A stretch of DNA of 64,000 nucleotides from positions 124,001-188,000 of the forward strand of contig NZ_JAHBYD010000004.1 of assembly GCF_019636135.1 (NCBI RefSeq), written 5' to 3'. Numbering within the stretch: the first letter of the stretch is position 1; each line of letters opens with the position of its first letter. The position numbers were made by a program, and so were the translations under genes. This document shows positions 8,911-17,435 of the stretch, in pieces. The notes below the pieces were generated by a model. That model saw nothing but the letters and a program-made list of their open reading frames with translations, did no database searches and had not been told where the DNA came from. Source of the stretch: Phenylobacterium sp. (lineage in GTDB: Bacteria; Pseudomonadota; Alphaproteobacteria; Caulobacterales; Caulobacteraceae).

Positions 8911-10596
8911 ATGACGTCTGCATCCGAGCCGCGCGGCCGCCTGGCCATCCTGCATCCGCCCGGGCGGCTGGCGCCGAAGACCAATCCATTCGGCAAGGAC
9001 GTGGCCAATGCGCAGCTCTGGCAGGCGCTGGCGCAGCACGGGGGCTGGGCGCGGATCGACATGCTGGGGCTGGCGCCGTTCGACGACACGGGCCTGGCCG
9101 ACGAGCTGTTCGCGGGCGCGCCGCGCAGGACCGAGATCGGCGCGGGCCTTCTCGTCCACTCGAACGCACCTGTGGAGGCGGGCATGCTTCTCCGCGGCCA
9201 GCCCGAACTCTCGGATCTCGCCTGGCGCCGCCGGCGGCTTGCCTCGGACCGGGCCTACAGCCTGGTGGGCCTCATCCACACGCTGGCGCCGCCGATGATG
9301 CGGCAGTTCATCGCCAGCACCCAGGTCGCGCCCATGCACCCCTGGGACGCGCTGATCTGCACCTCGCCCGCCGTGCGCGGGAACCTGGAGGCCATGTTCG
9401 CCGGCTGGGGCGAGCACCTGGCTGAGCGCACCGGCGGCCGTGCGCCGCCGCGCCCCGCGCTGCCGGTGATCCCGCTGGGCGTGGACGCCGGCCGCTTCGC
9501 CGCGCTCGCCGACCGGCCGGAGGTCCGCGCGCGGCGCCGCGCCGAACTGGGCCTGGCCGACGGCGACGTGCTGGTGCTCTGGGTCGGGCGGCTGTCCTAC
9601 TACGAGAAGGCCTTCCCGCAGCCGATGTTCAAGGCGGTGCAGGCGGCCGCCGCGGAGACCGGCGTGCGGGTGGCCTTCGGCCTCGCCGGCTGGTTCCCCG
9701 GGGACGGCGACCGCGCCCACTACGAGCAGGCGGCGCGCGCCCACGCGCCCGACGTCGACGTGCGCTACCTCGACGGCAACGACGCCGGCCTGCTGGGGGA
9801 GCTGTGGGCGGCCGGCGACATCTTCCTGTCGCTGGTGGACAACATCCAGGAGACCTTCGGCATCACGCCGCTGGAGGCCATGGCGGCCGGCCTGCCGGTG
9901 GTGGCCAGCGACTGGGACGGCTACCGCTCCACCGTCCGCGACGGCGTCGAGGGCTTTCTCGCGCCCACGCTCATGGGCCCGACGGCCGGCGGGCTGGGCG
10001 CCCATCTGATCGAGCGCCACACCCTGGAGCAGGCGTCGTACCAGGCCTATGTCGGCGCGGTCGCCCAGCATACGGCGGTGCATGTCGGCCGCGCCGCGGC
10101 GGCCATCGCCGCCCTGATCCGCGACCCGGATCTGCGCCGGCGGATGGGGCAGGCGGGCCGGGCGCGCGTCGCCCAGGCCTTCGACTGGCCCGTGGTGGCG
10201 CGCCAGTACCACGACCTGGCCGATGAACTCGCCGCGGTGCGGGCCGCGGCCGCCGACCCGGTCGCGCGGCCGCCCGGCGACCCGGTGCGCGGCGACCCGT
10301 TCCGCGACTTCGCCGGCTTCGCCACCGCGGGCCTGACGCTGGACACCCGCCTCACCGCCGCGCCCGGCGCGACGGAGGCCGCGGTGCTCGGCGCCCGGGA
10401 CGTGGCGCTGGATGTCGGCTTCCCGGCCTTCCGCGCCCCGCCCGAGACCTGCGCCCAGGCGCTGGCCGTGATCGCCGCTCGCGGCGGGGCGAGCGTGCGC
10501 GAGGTGCTGGCCGCCTTTCCGGCGCCGCATCGCCGCGCCGTCGAGCTGGGCCTGGCCTGGCTGGCCAAGTACGGCTTCGTCGACTGGCTGACCTGA
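8911..10596 (+). CDS. Large GT4-type glycosyltransferase
   Basis: A 561-residue cytoplasmic glycosyltransferase. The central part (about 190-430) is a GT-B fold of GT4 type: VLVLWVGRLSYYEK starts the donor domain and DNIQETFGITPLEAMAAGLP (about 310-329) is the E-x7-E nucleotide-sugar motif, followed by SDWDGYRSTVRDG. A C-terminal extension of about 130 residues follows. It is a clear paralogue of the enzyme at 30070-31719, which shares the donor motif, the YVGA-x-AQ segment and the C-terminal extension. The MFS gene starts nine bases downstream. Donor and acceptor sugars cannot be read from the sequence; the setting implies surface polysaccharide. Confidence 0.88.
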   Translation: MTSASEPRGRLAILHPPGRLAPKTNPFGKDVANAQLWQALAQHGGWARIDMLGLAPFDDTGLADELFAGAPRRTEIGAGLLVHSNAPVEAGMLLRGQPELSDLAWRRRRLASDRAYSLVGLIHTLAPPMMRQFIASTQVAPMHPWDALICTSPAVRGNLEAMFAGWGEHLAERTGGRAPPRPALPVIPLGVDAGRFAALADRPEVRARRRAELGLADGDVLVLWVGRLSYYEKAFPQPMFKAVQAAAAETGVRVAFGLAGWFPGDGDRAHYEQAARAHAPDVDVRYLDGNDAGLLGELWAAGDIFLSLVDNIQETFGITPLEAMAAGLPVVASDWDGYRSTVRDGVEGFLAPTLMGPTAGGLGAHLIERHTLEQASYQAYVGAVAQHTAVHVGRAAAAIAALIRDPDLRRRMGQAGRARVAQAFDWPVVARQYHDLADELAAVRAAAADPVARPPGDPVRGDPFRDFAGFATAGLTLDTRLTAAPGATEAAVLGARDVALDVGFPAFRAPPETCAQALAVIAARGGASVREVLAAFPAPHRRAVELGLAWLAKYGFVDWLT

Positions 10597-10604
10597 GGGC
10601 GGCG

Positions 10605-11792
10605 ATGTCCACCGCCCGGCTCCTGCTGACGGCCAAGGGCCTGCGCGCCTTCGGCGACGGGTTCACGGCGCTGCTGCTGCCGCTCTACCTGACCGACCTC
10701 GGGCTGTCGGCCTTCCAGGTCGGCGTCGTGGCGACCTCGGCGATGCTGGGGTCGGCGATGCTGACGCTGGCCGTGGGCCTCGCCGGCCACCGGCTCCACA
10801 GCCGCAGCCTGCTCATGGCCGCCTGCGGGCTCATGCTCGCGACAGGCCTCGCGTTCTCGCAGGCGCACGCCTTCTGGCCGCTGGTGGTCGTGGCGTTCAT
10901 GGGCACGCTGAGCCCGTCCGGCGGTGACGTCAGCGTGTTCGCCCCCGTGGAGCAGGCGGTCCTGGCCCAGGCCGGGCCCGACCGCGACCGCACGGCGCGC
11001 TTCGCCCGCTACAGCTTCGTGGGCGGCCTGGGCGTGGCGGTGGGCTCGCTCGCGGTCGGGCTGGTCGACCCGATCGCCGGCGTCGGCGGGGTGTCGCGCC
11101 GAGGGGTGATCGAGGGCGCGTTCGTCCTCTACGGCCTGATCGGCGCCGCGGCGTTCCTGCTCTATCGCCGCCTCCCGTCCGCGCCCCTGCAGGACGCGCC
11201 GCCGCCGACCGCGCTGGGGCCGTCTCGCAAGCGCGTGCTGCAACTGGCGGCGCTCTTCAGCCTCGACTCGTTCGGCAGCGGCTTCATCATCTCGTCGCTG
11301 CTGGCGCTGTGGCTGTTCCACCGTTTCGGGATGAGCCTGCCGGCAGCCGGGGCCTTCTTCTTCTGGACGGGCCTCCTGACCGCGGTGTCGCAGTTCGCGG
11401 CCGTGCGCCTCGCGCGGCGGATCGGGCTGGTGCGGACCATGGTCTTCACCCACCTGCCGGCCTGCCTGTGCGTGGCGGCGTGTGCGTTCGCGCCGAACCT
11501 CGCGACGGTGCTCGTGCTGCTGACGATCCGCGCGGCGCTCTCCAACATGGATGTGCCGGCGCGCAGTTCGTACGTGATGGCGGTGGTGACCCCGGCCGAG
11601 CGCGCCGCCGCGGCCGGGGTCACCAACGTGCCGCGCAGCCTCGCGGCCTCGGCCAGCCCGGCGCTCGCGGGCCTGCTGTTCAGCGCCGCGGTCTTCCCCT
11701 GGCCGCTGCTGATCGGCGGCGGGCTGAAGGCGACCTACGACCTTCTCTTGCTGCGGCAGTTCCGCGACGTGCGGCCGCCCGAGGAGGGTTAG
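10605..11792 (+). CDS. MFS transporter
   Basis: A 395-residue polytopic protein with about 12 hydrophobic segments and a central loop after YRRLPSAPLQDA. Major-facilitator features include the first cytoplasmic loop GHRLHSRSLL and the repeat after the central loop (VRLARRIGLVRT). GAGGG precedes the ATG. It is co-directional with the GT4 gene nine bases upstream and probably co-transcribed with it. Its stop overlaps the stop of the convergent Wzt-like gene by four bases. The substrate is unknown; the location allows export of a sugar or glycoconjugate, but a drug or metabolite exporter is equally possible. Confidence 0.85.
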   Translation: MSTARLLLTAKGLRAFGDGFTALLLPLYLTDLGLSAFQVGVVATSAMLGSAMLTLAVGLAGHRLHSRSLLMAACGLMLATGLAFSQAHAFWPLVVVAFMGTLSPSGGDVSVFAPVEQAVLAQAGPDRDRTARFARYSFVGGLGVAVGSLAVGLVDPIAGVGGVSRRGVIEGAFVLYGLIGAAAFLLYRRLPSAPLQDAPPPTALGPSRKRVLQLAALFSLDSFGSGFIISSLLALWLFHRFGMSLPAAGAFFFWTGLLTAVSQFAAVRLARRIGLVRTMVFTHLPACLCVAACAFAPNLATVLVLLTIRAALSNMDVPARSSYVMAVVTPAERAAAAGVTNVPRSLAASASPALAGLLFSAAVFPWPLLIGGGLKATYDLLLLRQFRDVRPPEEG

Positions 11793-12535
11793 GCGGCCAG
11801 GAGCTGCTCGACCTTGCGGATGTCGACGACCTCGGAGGCGACGCCGCCTTCCAGGCGCATCACCTTGTTGCAGTAGAGCTTGAGCAGCGGCAGCTCGTGG
11901 GTCGCGAGCACCAGGATGCCGGCCCGCTCGACCAGCTTCAGCAGCCGCTTGTGCGCCATCTTCTGGAAGTCGGCGTCGCCCACGGCGATCCACTCGTCCA
12001 TCAGGAGCACGTCGGCCTCGACGGCGGTGGCCGAGGCGAAGGCGAGGCGGCCCTGCATGCCGGCCGAATAGGTCTTCACCGGCATCGCCAGGAACGGCCC
12101 GAGGCCGGTGAACTCGGCGATCTCGTCCATCTTCGCCTCGATCTCGCGCGAGGAGAGGCCGGCGATCCGGCCACGCAGACGGATGTTCTCGTAGCCCGTC
12201 GCGGTGGGATCGATGCCCAGCGACAGGTCCAGGAGGGCGGCGATCCGGCCATGCACGTCGATGGTCCCCTCGTCCGGCTCGTAGGCGCCGGAGAGCGCGC
12301 GCAGCAGGGTGGTCTTGCCCGAACCGTTGTGGCCGATCAGCCCCAGGCGGTCGCCGGCCTTCAGCTCCAGGTTCACGCCGGCCAGCGCGGTCACGTCGGT
12401 GACGCCGGCGTGGCGGCCCAGCGCGCCGCCCACGCTGACCGCCCGGGCCAGCGCCTTCTTCAGCGACTTCGCGTCGGCCCCGTAGACGGGGAAGCGGAGC
12501 GTCAGGTCCGCGCAGCGGATCGATGCCGTGGTCAT
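11789..12535 (-). CDS. Polysaccharide ABC exporter ATPase (Wzt/TagH type)
   Basis: A 248-residue ATPase. Walker A is GHNGSGKT (68-75), the Q-loop region is altered as in polysaccharide exporters, the signature is YSAGMQGRL (about 153-161), Walker B is LLMDEW (about 176-181), and the IAVGDADFQKMA segment after Walker B is typical of O-antigen, capsule and teichoic-acid ATPases. It lacks the C-terminal carbohydrate-binding domain of Wzt proteins that recognise a capped chain. The permease gene lies ten bases upstream, so the two form a minus-strand pair. Its role is to power export of an undecaprenyl-linked polysaccharide or a similar glycan across the inner membrane. Confidence 0.9.
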   Translation of the reverse strand: MTTASIRCADLTLRFPVYGADAKSLKKALARAVSVGGALGRHAGVTDVTALAGVNLELKAGDRLGLIGHNGSGKTTLLRALSGAYEPDEGTIDVHGRIAALLDLSLGIDPTATGYENIRLRGRIAGLSSREIEAKMDEIAEFTGLGPFLAMPVKTYSAGMQGRLAFASATAVEADVLLMDEWIAVGDADFQKMAHKRLLKLVERAGILVLATHELPLLKLYCNKVMRLEGGVASEVVDIRKVEQLLAA

Positions 12536-12545
12536 TGGGCTGTTG

Positions 12546-13379
12546 TCATAGGTAGTGGACGATCCGGCGCCGCGTGCGGGCGAAGATGAGGAAGGTGGCC
12601 AGCCAGCCGACGACGGCCATCGAGACCAGCACGACGTAGGTGGCGGGCAGCACGGGCTGGCCCAGGAGCGGCCCCCGGACGGCCTGCAGCAGGTGATAGA
12701 AGGGGTTCAGGTCGAGGTAGATCTGGTGCTCGCCGAAGCGGCTGGGCAGCCAGAAGACCGGGGTCATGAAGATCGCGAACTGCATGATCGAGACCACGAT
12801 CTGCGGGATGTCGCGGTAGCGCGCCGAGGCGATGCCGGCGAGCAGCGAGATCCAGCTCGCGTTCACGAGCATCAGCACGATGCCGATCAGCGCCAGGAAC
12901 GGGTTCGCGACTTTCCAGGTGCCGTAGAACGCCAGCATGCCGACGACGATCACCAGGTGGTGCGCCAGGTTGATCAGGTTCCGGAAGACGGTGCGCCAGA
13001 CGAAGGTGAACATCGGCAGCGCCGTCTGCGACAGCATGCCCGACGCCTGCACGAAGGTGTCGCAGCCCTCGTTGATCGTGCCGGTCATCACGCCGAAGAA
13101 CACGATCCCCAGCGCCACGTAGGGCAGGAACTCGTTGACCGGCAACTTGAAGAGGCTGGCGTAGAGGAAGCCGATCCCCAGGACCATCAACCCCATCGAC
13201 AGCGTGATCCAGAACGGCCCCAGCACCGAGCCGCGGTAGCGCGACGCCACGTCGTGGGTGGCCAGCGACCAGGCCAGCCCGATCCGGGCGAAGGAGTTTC
13301 GGAGGTCCCGCGCCGCCATCTGCAACTGGAACAGCGCGCCGCGCCGTCCGGTCCGCAGCATGTGGGTGGCGGTGTCCAT
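12546..13379 (-). CDS. Polysaccharide ABC exporter permease (Wzm/ABC-2 type)
   Basis: A 277-residue membrane protein with about six helices. It begins with an amphipathic stretch ending LATHDVASRYRGSVLGP, the hallmark of Wzm/KpsM permeases, and ends NPFYHLLQAVRGPLLGQP followed by a last helix and a basic tail. The start at 13379 has GGAGA about four bases upstream; longer readings to 13508 lack membrane features. With the ATPase gene ten bases downstream it makes a complete heterotetrameric exporter. The gene diverges from the GT2 cassette at 13487, with 107 bases between for both promoters. Confidence 0.9.
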   Translation of the reverse strand: MDTATHMLRTGRRGALFQLQMAARDLRNSFARIGLAWSLATHDVASRYRGSVLGPFWITLSMGLMVLGIGFLYASLFKLPVNEFLPYVALGIVFFGVMTGTINEGCDTFVQASGMLSQTALPMFTFVWRTVFRNLINLAHHLVIVVGMLAFYGTWKVANPFLALIGIVLMLVNASWISLLAGIASARYRDIPQIVVSIMQFAIFMTPVFWLPSRFGEHQIYLDLNPFYHLLQAVRGPLLGQPVLPATYVVLVSMAVVGWLATFLIFARTRRRIVHYL

Positions 13380-13486
13380 GGACTCTCCGACTGGCGGCCT
13401 CTCCCGACGACAGGCGCGCGAGGTATCAGCGCGGGTATCGCGGCGCAAGGATGGCGCCCGTCCGGCCGCCATGTTAGCCGGGCGTC

Positions 13487-14569
13487 GTGGCCCGAAGCGC
13501 GACCGCAAGACCGCCCGAGATCCCGGCCCGCCTCGCCGCGGGGCCGCCGGCGCTGTCGCTGGAGGGGGCGGGCGTCTGGCTCGTCGTGCCCTGCTACAGG
13601 GTCAAGGCCCACATCCTGCAGGTGATCCGGCGGACGCCGGCGTGGGTCGAGGGGATCGTCTGCGTCGACGACGCCTGTCCCGAGGGCTCGGGCGACTTCA
13701 TCGAGGCCGGGAACACCGACCCGCGGGTCCACGTGATCCGGCTCCACCGGAACCAGGGCGTGGGCGGCGCCACCCTGGCCGGCTACGCCGAGGCCGCGCG
13801 CCGGGGCGCGCGCGTGATGGTCAAGGTGGACGGCGACGACCAGATGGACCTGGGCTATGCGGCCCAGCTCGTCGCGCCGATCCTCCTGGGCGAGGCGGAC
13901 TACGCCAAGGGCAACCGCTTCACCTCGATCAGCCACCTGACGACCATGCCGACGGTCCGCGTGCTCGGGAACGCGATGCTCTCGTTCGCGGCCAAGCTCT
14001 CCACCGGCTACTGGAACCTGTTCGACCCCACCAACGGCTATACCGCCATCGAGGCCAACGTGGCGCGGCTCGTGATGGAGAAGCGGGTGGCGCGGCGGTT
14101 CTTCTTCGAGACCGACCTGCTCTACCACCTGGGCACCCTGCGCGCGGTGGTGCGCGACGTGCCGATGCCGGCCCGCTACGCCGACGAGGTCTCCAACATC
14201 CGCATCGGCGCCATCGTCGGGCCGTTCGCGCTGCGCCACGCGCGCAACTTCGCCCAGCGGGTGATCGGCCAGTACTTCATCCGCGACTTCAACGCCGCGT
14301 CGCTGGAGCTGGTGTTCGGCCTGTTCTTCAGCCTGTTCGGCGTCGCCTATGCGCTGAGCTACTTCGCCAACCGCGTGCCGGGCGTGCCCGCCTCGGCCGG
14401 GGTGGTCATGCTGGCCGCCCTGCCGGTGATCCTGGGCGCGCAGTTCCTGCTGCAGGCGATGAACTACGACGTGCTGAACGTGCCCGGCCGCCCGATCCAT
14501 CCGTACCTGGCCGTCCTGCGCGAGCTGGAGACGGAGGAGGCCGCCCCCGCGGCGGAGCCTGCGCCGTGA
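13487..14569 (+). CDS. GT2 glycosyltransferase, polyprenyl-phosphate sugar synthase type
   Basis: A 360-residue protein with a GT2 domain: VVPCYRVKAHI begins the nucleotide-binding fold, CVDDACPEGS and MVKVDGDDQMD (about 113-123) supply the acidic metal/donor residues. Two C-terminal helices (about 272-290 and 305-325) anchor it in the inner membrane, as in dolichol-phosphate-mannose or GtrB-type synthases. The GTG start at 13487 lacks a strong ribosome site and is uncertain by a few codons. Its stop overlaps the next start in GTGA. The order synthase, small flippase-like protein, polytopic protein suggests a lipid-linked sugar made inside, flipped, and transferred outside. Confidence 0.85.
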   Translation: MARSATARPPEIPARLAAGPPALSLEGAGVWLVVPCYRVKAHILQVIRRTPAWVEGIVCVDDACPEGSGDFIEAGNTDPRVHVIRLHRNQGVGGATLAGYAEAARRGARVMVKVDGDDQMDLGYAAQLVAPILLGEADYAKGNRFTSISHLTTMPTVRVLGNAMLSFAAKLSTGYWNLFDPTNGYTAIEANVARLVMEKRVARRFFFETDLLYHLGTLRAVVRDVPMPARYADEVSNIRIGAIVGPFALRHARNFAQRVIGQYFIRDFNAASLELVFGLFFSLFGVAYALSYFANRVPGVPASAGVVMLAALPVILGAQFLLQAMNYDVLNVPGRPIHPYLAVLRELETEEAAPAAEPAP

Positions 14570-14922
14570 GCCCGAAGGACATGGCGCTGTGCAGCGTCTT
14601 CGCCGTGGCGCTGCCGCTGGGCCAGATGCTGTTCAAGTGGGGGGCGATCTACAACGAGCGGCTCACGGGGCCCTTCCTGCAGCGCGTGCTGGTGAACTGG
14701 CCGCTGATCGGCGCCTTCGCCTGGTATGGCGTGACCGCGCTGCTCTGGTTCTACGTGCTGACCCGCGTGCCGCTGTCGCTGGCCTACGCCTTCTCGCTGG
14801 TCGGCTCGTGCCTGGTGCCGTTGGCCGGGTGGCTGGTGTTCAAGGAGCAGGGCTCCTGGACCATGGTCGCGGGCTACGCCCTGATGCTGGCCGGCCTCTT
14901 CCTCGTGGTGCGGCCGGCGTGA
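14566..14922 (+). CDS. Small EamA/ArnE-like transporter, probable lipid-linked sugar flippase
   Basis: A 118-residue protein with four hydrophobic helices (after MSPKDM; around 41-60; PLSLAYAFSLVGSCLVPLAG; and the C-terminal MVAGYALMLAGLFLVV). The motif PLSLAYAFSL and the FKE after helix three match the SMR/EamA half-transporter family, including ArnE/ArnF, which move undecaprenyl-phosphate-aminoarabinose. It starts with GTG overlapping the upstream stop in GTGA and its own stop overlaps the next GTG the same way, so the three genes are tightly coupled. Flipping of the product of the upstream synthase is inferred from context. Confidence 0.8.
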   Translation: MSPKDMALCSVFAVALPLGQMLFKWGAIYNERLTGPFLQRVLVNWPLIGAFAWYGVTALLWFYVLTRVPLSLAYAFSLVGSCLVPLAGWLVFKEQGSWTMVAGYALMLAGLFLVVRPA

Positions 14923-16292
14923 GCCACTCCGCGCTGAAGTCGCCCGCCCGCTGGGTCCTGTGGCTGGTGCTGGTCGCCGGCTACCTGCTGATGCTGCGGC
15001 TGAACCTGCCGGGGCACCTCTCGGTGGATTCGGTGCTGGCCCTGCACGAGGGCCGCTTCGGCGTGCGGACCACCTGGAACCCGGCGATCTTCGGCTGGCT
15101 GCTGGGCGCGCTGGACCGGATCACGCCGGGGACGGCGCTGGTCGTGGCGCTGAGCGGCGGCCTGCTGTTCGGCGGCTGGCTGCTGCTGTCGCTGAGCCGC
15201 CCGCGGACGGCCTGGCTCGCGCCGCTCGTGGCGCTGGGCCTGATCGCCCTGCCGCAGGCGCTGATCTATCCGGCCATCGTCTGGAAGGACGTGCTGTTCG
15301 CCGACTGCGCCATCGCCGGCTTCGCGCTCCTGGCCTTCGGCGTGCGGAAGGGCGGGACGCCCTGGATCAGCCTGGGGCTGGCGGCGCTGCTGTTCGCCGC
15401 GGCGGGCCTGTTCCGGCAGAACGGCCTGATCCTCGCCCCGCCCGCCGCGATCGCCATCGCCTGGGCGCTCTCCGCGCGCGGCTGGAGGCGGAGCCTGGGC
15501 CTGGCCGCCGGCTGGCTCATCGCGGTCGCCGCGCTGACGCTGGTGCTCAGCGCCGTCGCGCGGCCCCAGGGCGCGGGCGCCCCCGACAACGCCGGCGAGA
15601 AGGGCCTGCGCCTCCTGGCCACCTACGACCTCGCCGCCGCCGCGCACCTGCAGCCGGGCCGGCCGACGCCGCGCATCGACGCGGTGGCGCCCGACGTCGG
15701 CCGGTACCTGCGCGCCAACGCCGACCGGCTCTACGCCCCGGAGCGGGTCGACGTGCTGACCGCCGACCCGCAGATGGGGATCGGGCTGAAGCGCGTGCCC
15801 CGCGCCGTGATCCTCGCCGAGTGGCGCGACCTGCTGACCTCCGACCCCGGCCTGTGGCTCCGGAGCCGGGCGCTCGCCTTCCGCCAGGTGGCCGCGACGC
15901 CGGTGATCGACCGCTGCCTGCCCATCACCGTCGGCGTCGAGGGTCCGCCGATGACGCTGGCGGCGCTGAAGATCCCCGCGCGGCGCAGCGCCGAGGACAT
16001 GCGGCTCTACAACTGGACGACCTGGTTCCTCGACACGCCGGCCATGTCGCACGTGGCCTACGCCGTGGCGGCGTTCGCGGTGATGGTCCTGCTGCTACTG
16101 CGCCGCGACCCGCCCGACCTGATCGTGGCCGGGCTGATGGCGGGCGCGCTGGGCTTCGCGGCCAGCTTCTTCGCGATCTCGATCGCCTGCGACTACCGCT
16201 ACCTCTACGTCCTCGACGTGGCGGCGCTGACGGGCCTCCTGTACCTGGCCCTGGACCCTAGTCTTCCAGCGCGGCGTCGAGCTCGGCGTTGA
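14919..16292 (+). CDS. Polytopic membrane protein, GT-C-like (family-39-type) glycosyltransferase candidate
   Basis: A 457-residue protein with roughly ten to eleven hydrophobic helices. The first periplasmic loop contains PGHLSVDSVLALHEGR and TWNPAIFGWLLG, with acidic residues early in the loop as in GT-C enzymes that use lipid-linked sugars. A later extracytoplasmic block (about 225-355) holds the soluble region before three C-terminal helices. GTG start, GTGA overlap with the upstream flippase-like gene. The last 35 bases overlap the 3' end of the convergent sulfotransferase gene. I cannot assign a family with certainty; the call rests on topology and the neighbouring synthase and flippase. 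Confidence 0.65.
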   Translation: MSHSALKSPARWVLWLVLVAGYLLMLRLNLPGHLSVDSVLALHEGRFGVRTTWNPAIFGWLLGALDRITPGTALVVALSGGLLFGGWLLLSLSRPRTAWLAPLVALGLIALPQALIYPAIVWKDVLFADCAIAGFALLAFGVRKGGTPWISLGLAALLFAAAGLFRQNGLILAPPAAIAIAWALSARGWRRSLGLAAGWLIAVAALTLVLSAVARPQGAGAPDNAGEKGLRLLATYDLAAAAHLQPGRPTPRIDAVAPDVGRYLRANADRLYAPERVDVLTADPQMGIGLKRVPRAVILAEWRDLLTSDPGLWLRSRALAFRQVAATPVIDRCLPITVGVEGPPMTLAALKIPARRSAEDMRLYNWTTWFLDTPAMSHVAYAVAAFAVMVLLLLRRDPPDLIVAGLMAGALGFAASFFAISIACDYRYLYVLDVAALTGLLYLALDPSLPARRRARR

Positions 16293-17331
16293 TGCGCTCC
16301 AGGGCGCCCTGCGCGGCCTCCAGCCGCCTGAGGTCCGCCCGCCAGCCGGCCTCGAGCGCCTTGCGTTCCTTCTTCATCTCGGCCCGCAGCTCGGCCTGGA
16401 AGGCCTTGGCGCCGATCAGCCGGTCGCGGGCGTCCTTCAGCTCGGCGCGCGCGGTCGCCAGGTCCCGCGCCTGCGGGCTGACCAGCGCCCCGATGTCCTC
16501 GGCCCGCTTTTCCAGCCTGGCCGCGGCGCGGTCCAGCAGCTTGCGGTCGGGCTTGCCGCCCGCGGCGGTCTCGGCGAACCAGCGATGGACGTCGGCGGCG
16601 ATGGCGCCGGCCCAGCCCAGGGTCTCCAGCCCGGCGTCGCCGGCGTTGTGGCGCAGGTCCTGGGTGAGGAAGCCGTCGATCTCGCGGGCCGCCGCCGCGG
16701 TCAGGTTCGGCAGCGGGCCGCCCAGCGCCGCCTCGATCCGCGCCACCTCGGCCCGCCAGTCGGCGAGCAGGGCGTCGTAGCCCACGAAGGCGCGCGGCAG
16801 GTCGCGGGTGTAGGCCTCGGCCGCCAGCATGTAGGCGCTCCAGACCAGCACCGACTTCTCGTCCGTGAACCCGTCGCGGCGTTTCAGCGACCCGGCCACG
16901 GCCAGCGGGTGGCGCACGGGGATCACGCATCGGGCCGCGCACCGCTTCTGCCCCAGGATCGCGCGCCAGAACGGCAGCAGCACCGTGGCCCGCGGGTCCT
17001 TCATCAGCGGGTTGGCCGCGGGGCCGAAGTCCTCGTCGAACAGGGCCGCGGCGCGCTTCACCCAGGCCCTCTCCTCGGGGGGCGGCAGCGGGCGGAACGG
17101 GTAGGCGAAGGGGTCGTCCCAGGCGGAGCCCGCGGCGCGCAGGCGCTCGTCGTTGAGGATCGCGATCTTCCAGGGCTCGAAGTAGCCCTTGGCGTTGTGC
17201 TCGTCGCCCGGCATCACGTTGGTGGGCAGGTCGCAGCCCGCCAGCGCCAGCAACTGGGTCACCGCCGAGGTGCCCGAGCGGTGCATGCCCAGCACCAGCC
17301 AGGCCGTGCGTGTCGCGGAAGTCTCGCTCAT
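16258..17331 (-). CDS. PAPS-dependent sulfotransferase with C-terminal coiled coil
   Basis: A 357-residue protein. The 5'-phosphosulfate-binding loop is LGMHRSGTSAV (14-24) and the 3'-phosphate site is PVRHPLAVAGSLKRRDG (about 137-153). Both are characteristic of bacterial sulfotransferases acting on glycans or glycolipids. After the catalytic domain (to about 250) the last 90 residues, from LLDRAAARLEKRAED to ALERINAELDAALED, are Ala/Glu/Arg-rich and read as a coiled coil, suggesting oligomerisation or tethering to a glycosyltransferase complex. The C terminus overlaps the neighbouring convergent gene by 35 bases. Acceptor unknown. Confidence 0.82.
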   Translation of the reverse strand: MSETSATRTAWLVLGMHRSGTSAVTQLLALAGCDLPTNVMPGDEHNAKGYFEPWKIAILNDERLRAAGSAWDDPFAYPFRPLPPPEERAWVKRAAALFDEDFGPAANPLMKDPRATVLLPFWRAILGQKRCAARCVIPVRHPLAVAGSLKRRDGFTDEKSVLVWSAYMLAAEAYTRDLPRAFVGYDALLADWRAEVARIEAALGGPLPNLTAAAAREIDGFLTQDLRHNAGDAGLETLGWAGAIAADVHRWFAETAAGGKPDRKLLDRAAARLEKRAEDIGALVSPQARDLATARAELKDARDRLIGAKAFQAELRAEMKKERKALEAGWRADLRRLEAAQGALERINAELDAALED

Positions 17332-17435
17332 CGGCTGGCGTGGTAGGGGCCGTTCGGCGCCGCCGCAAGCGGTTGATTCCGGGGGGCCAACTGTTGCACT
17401 ACCGGCCCCGCGCCGCAGGACGAACCAGGATCCCG

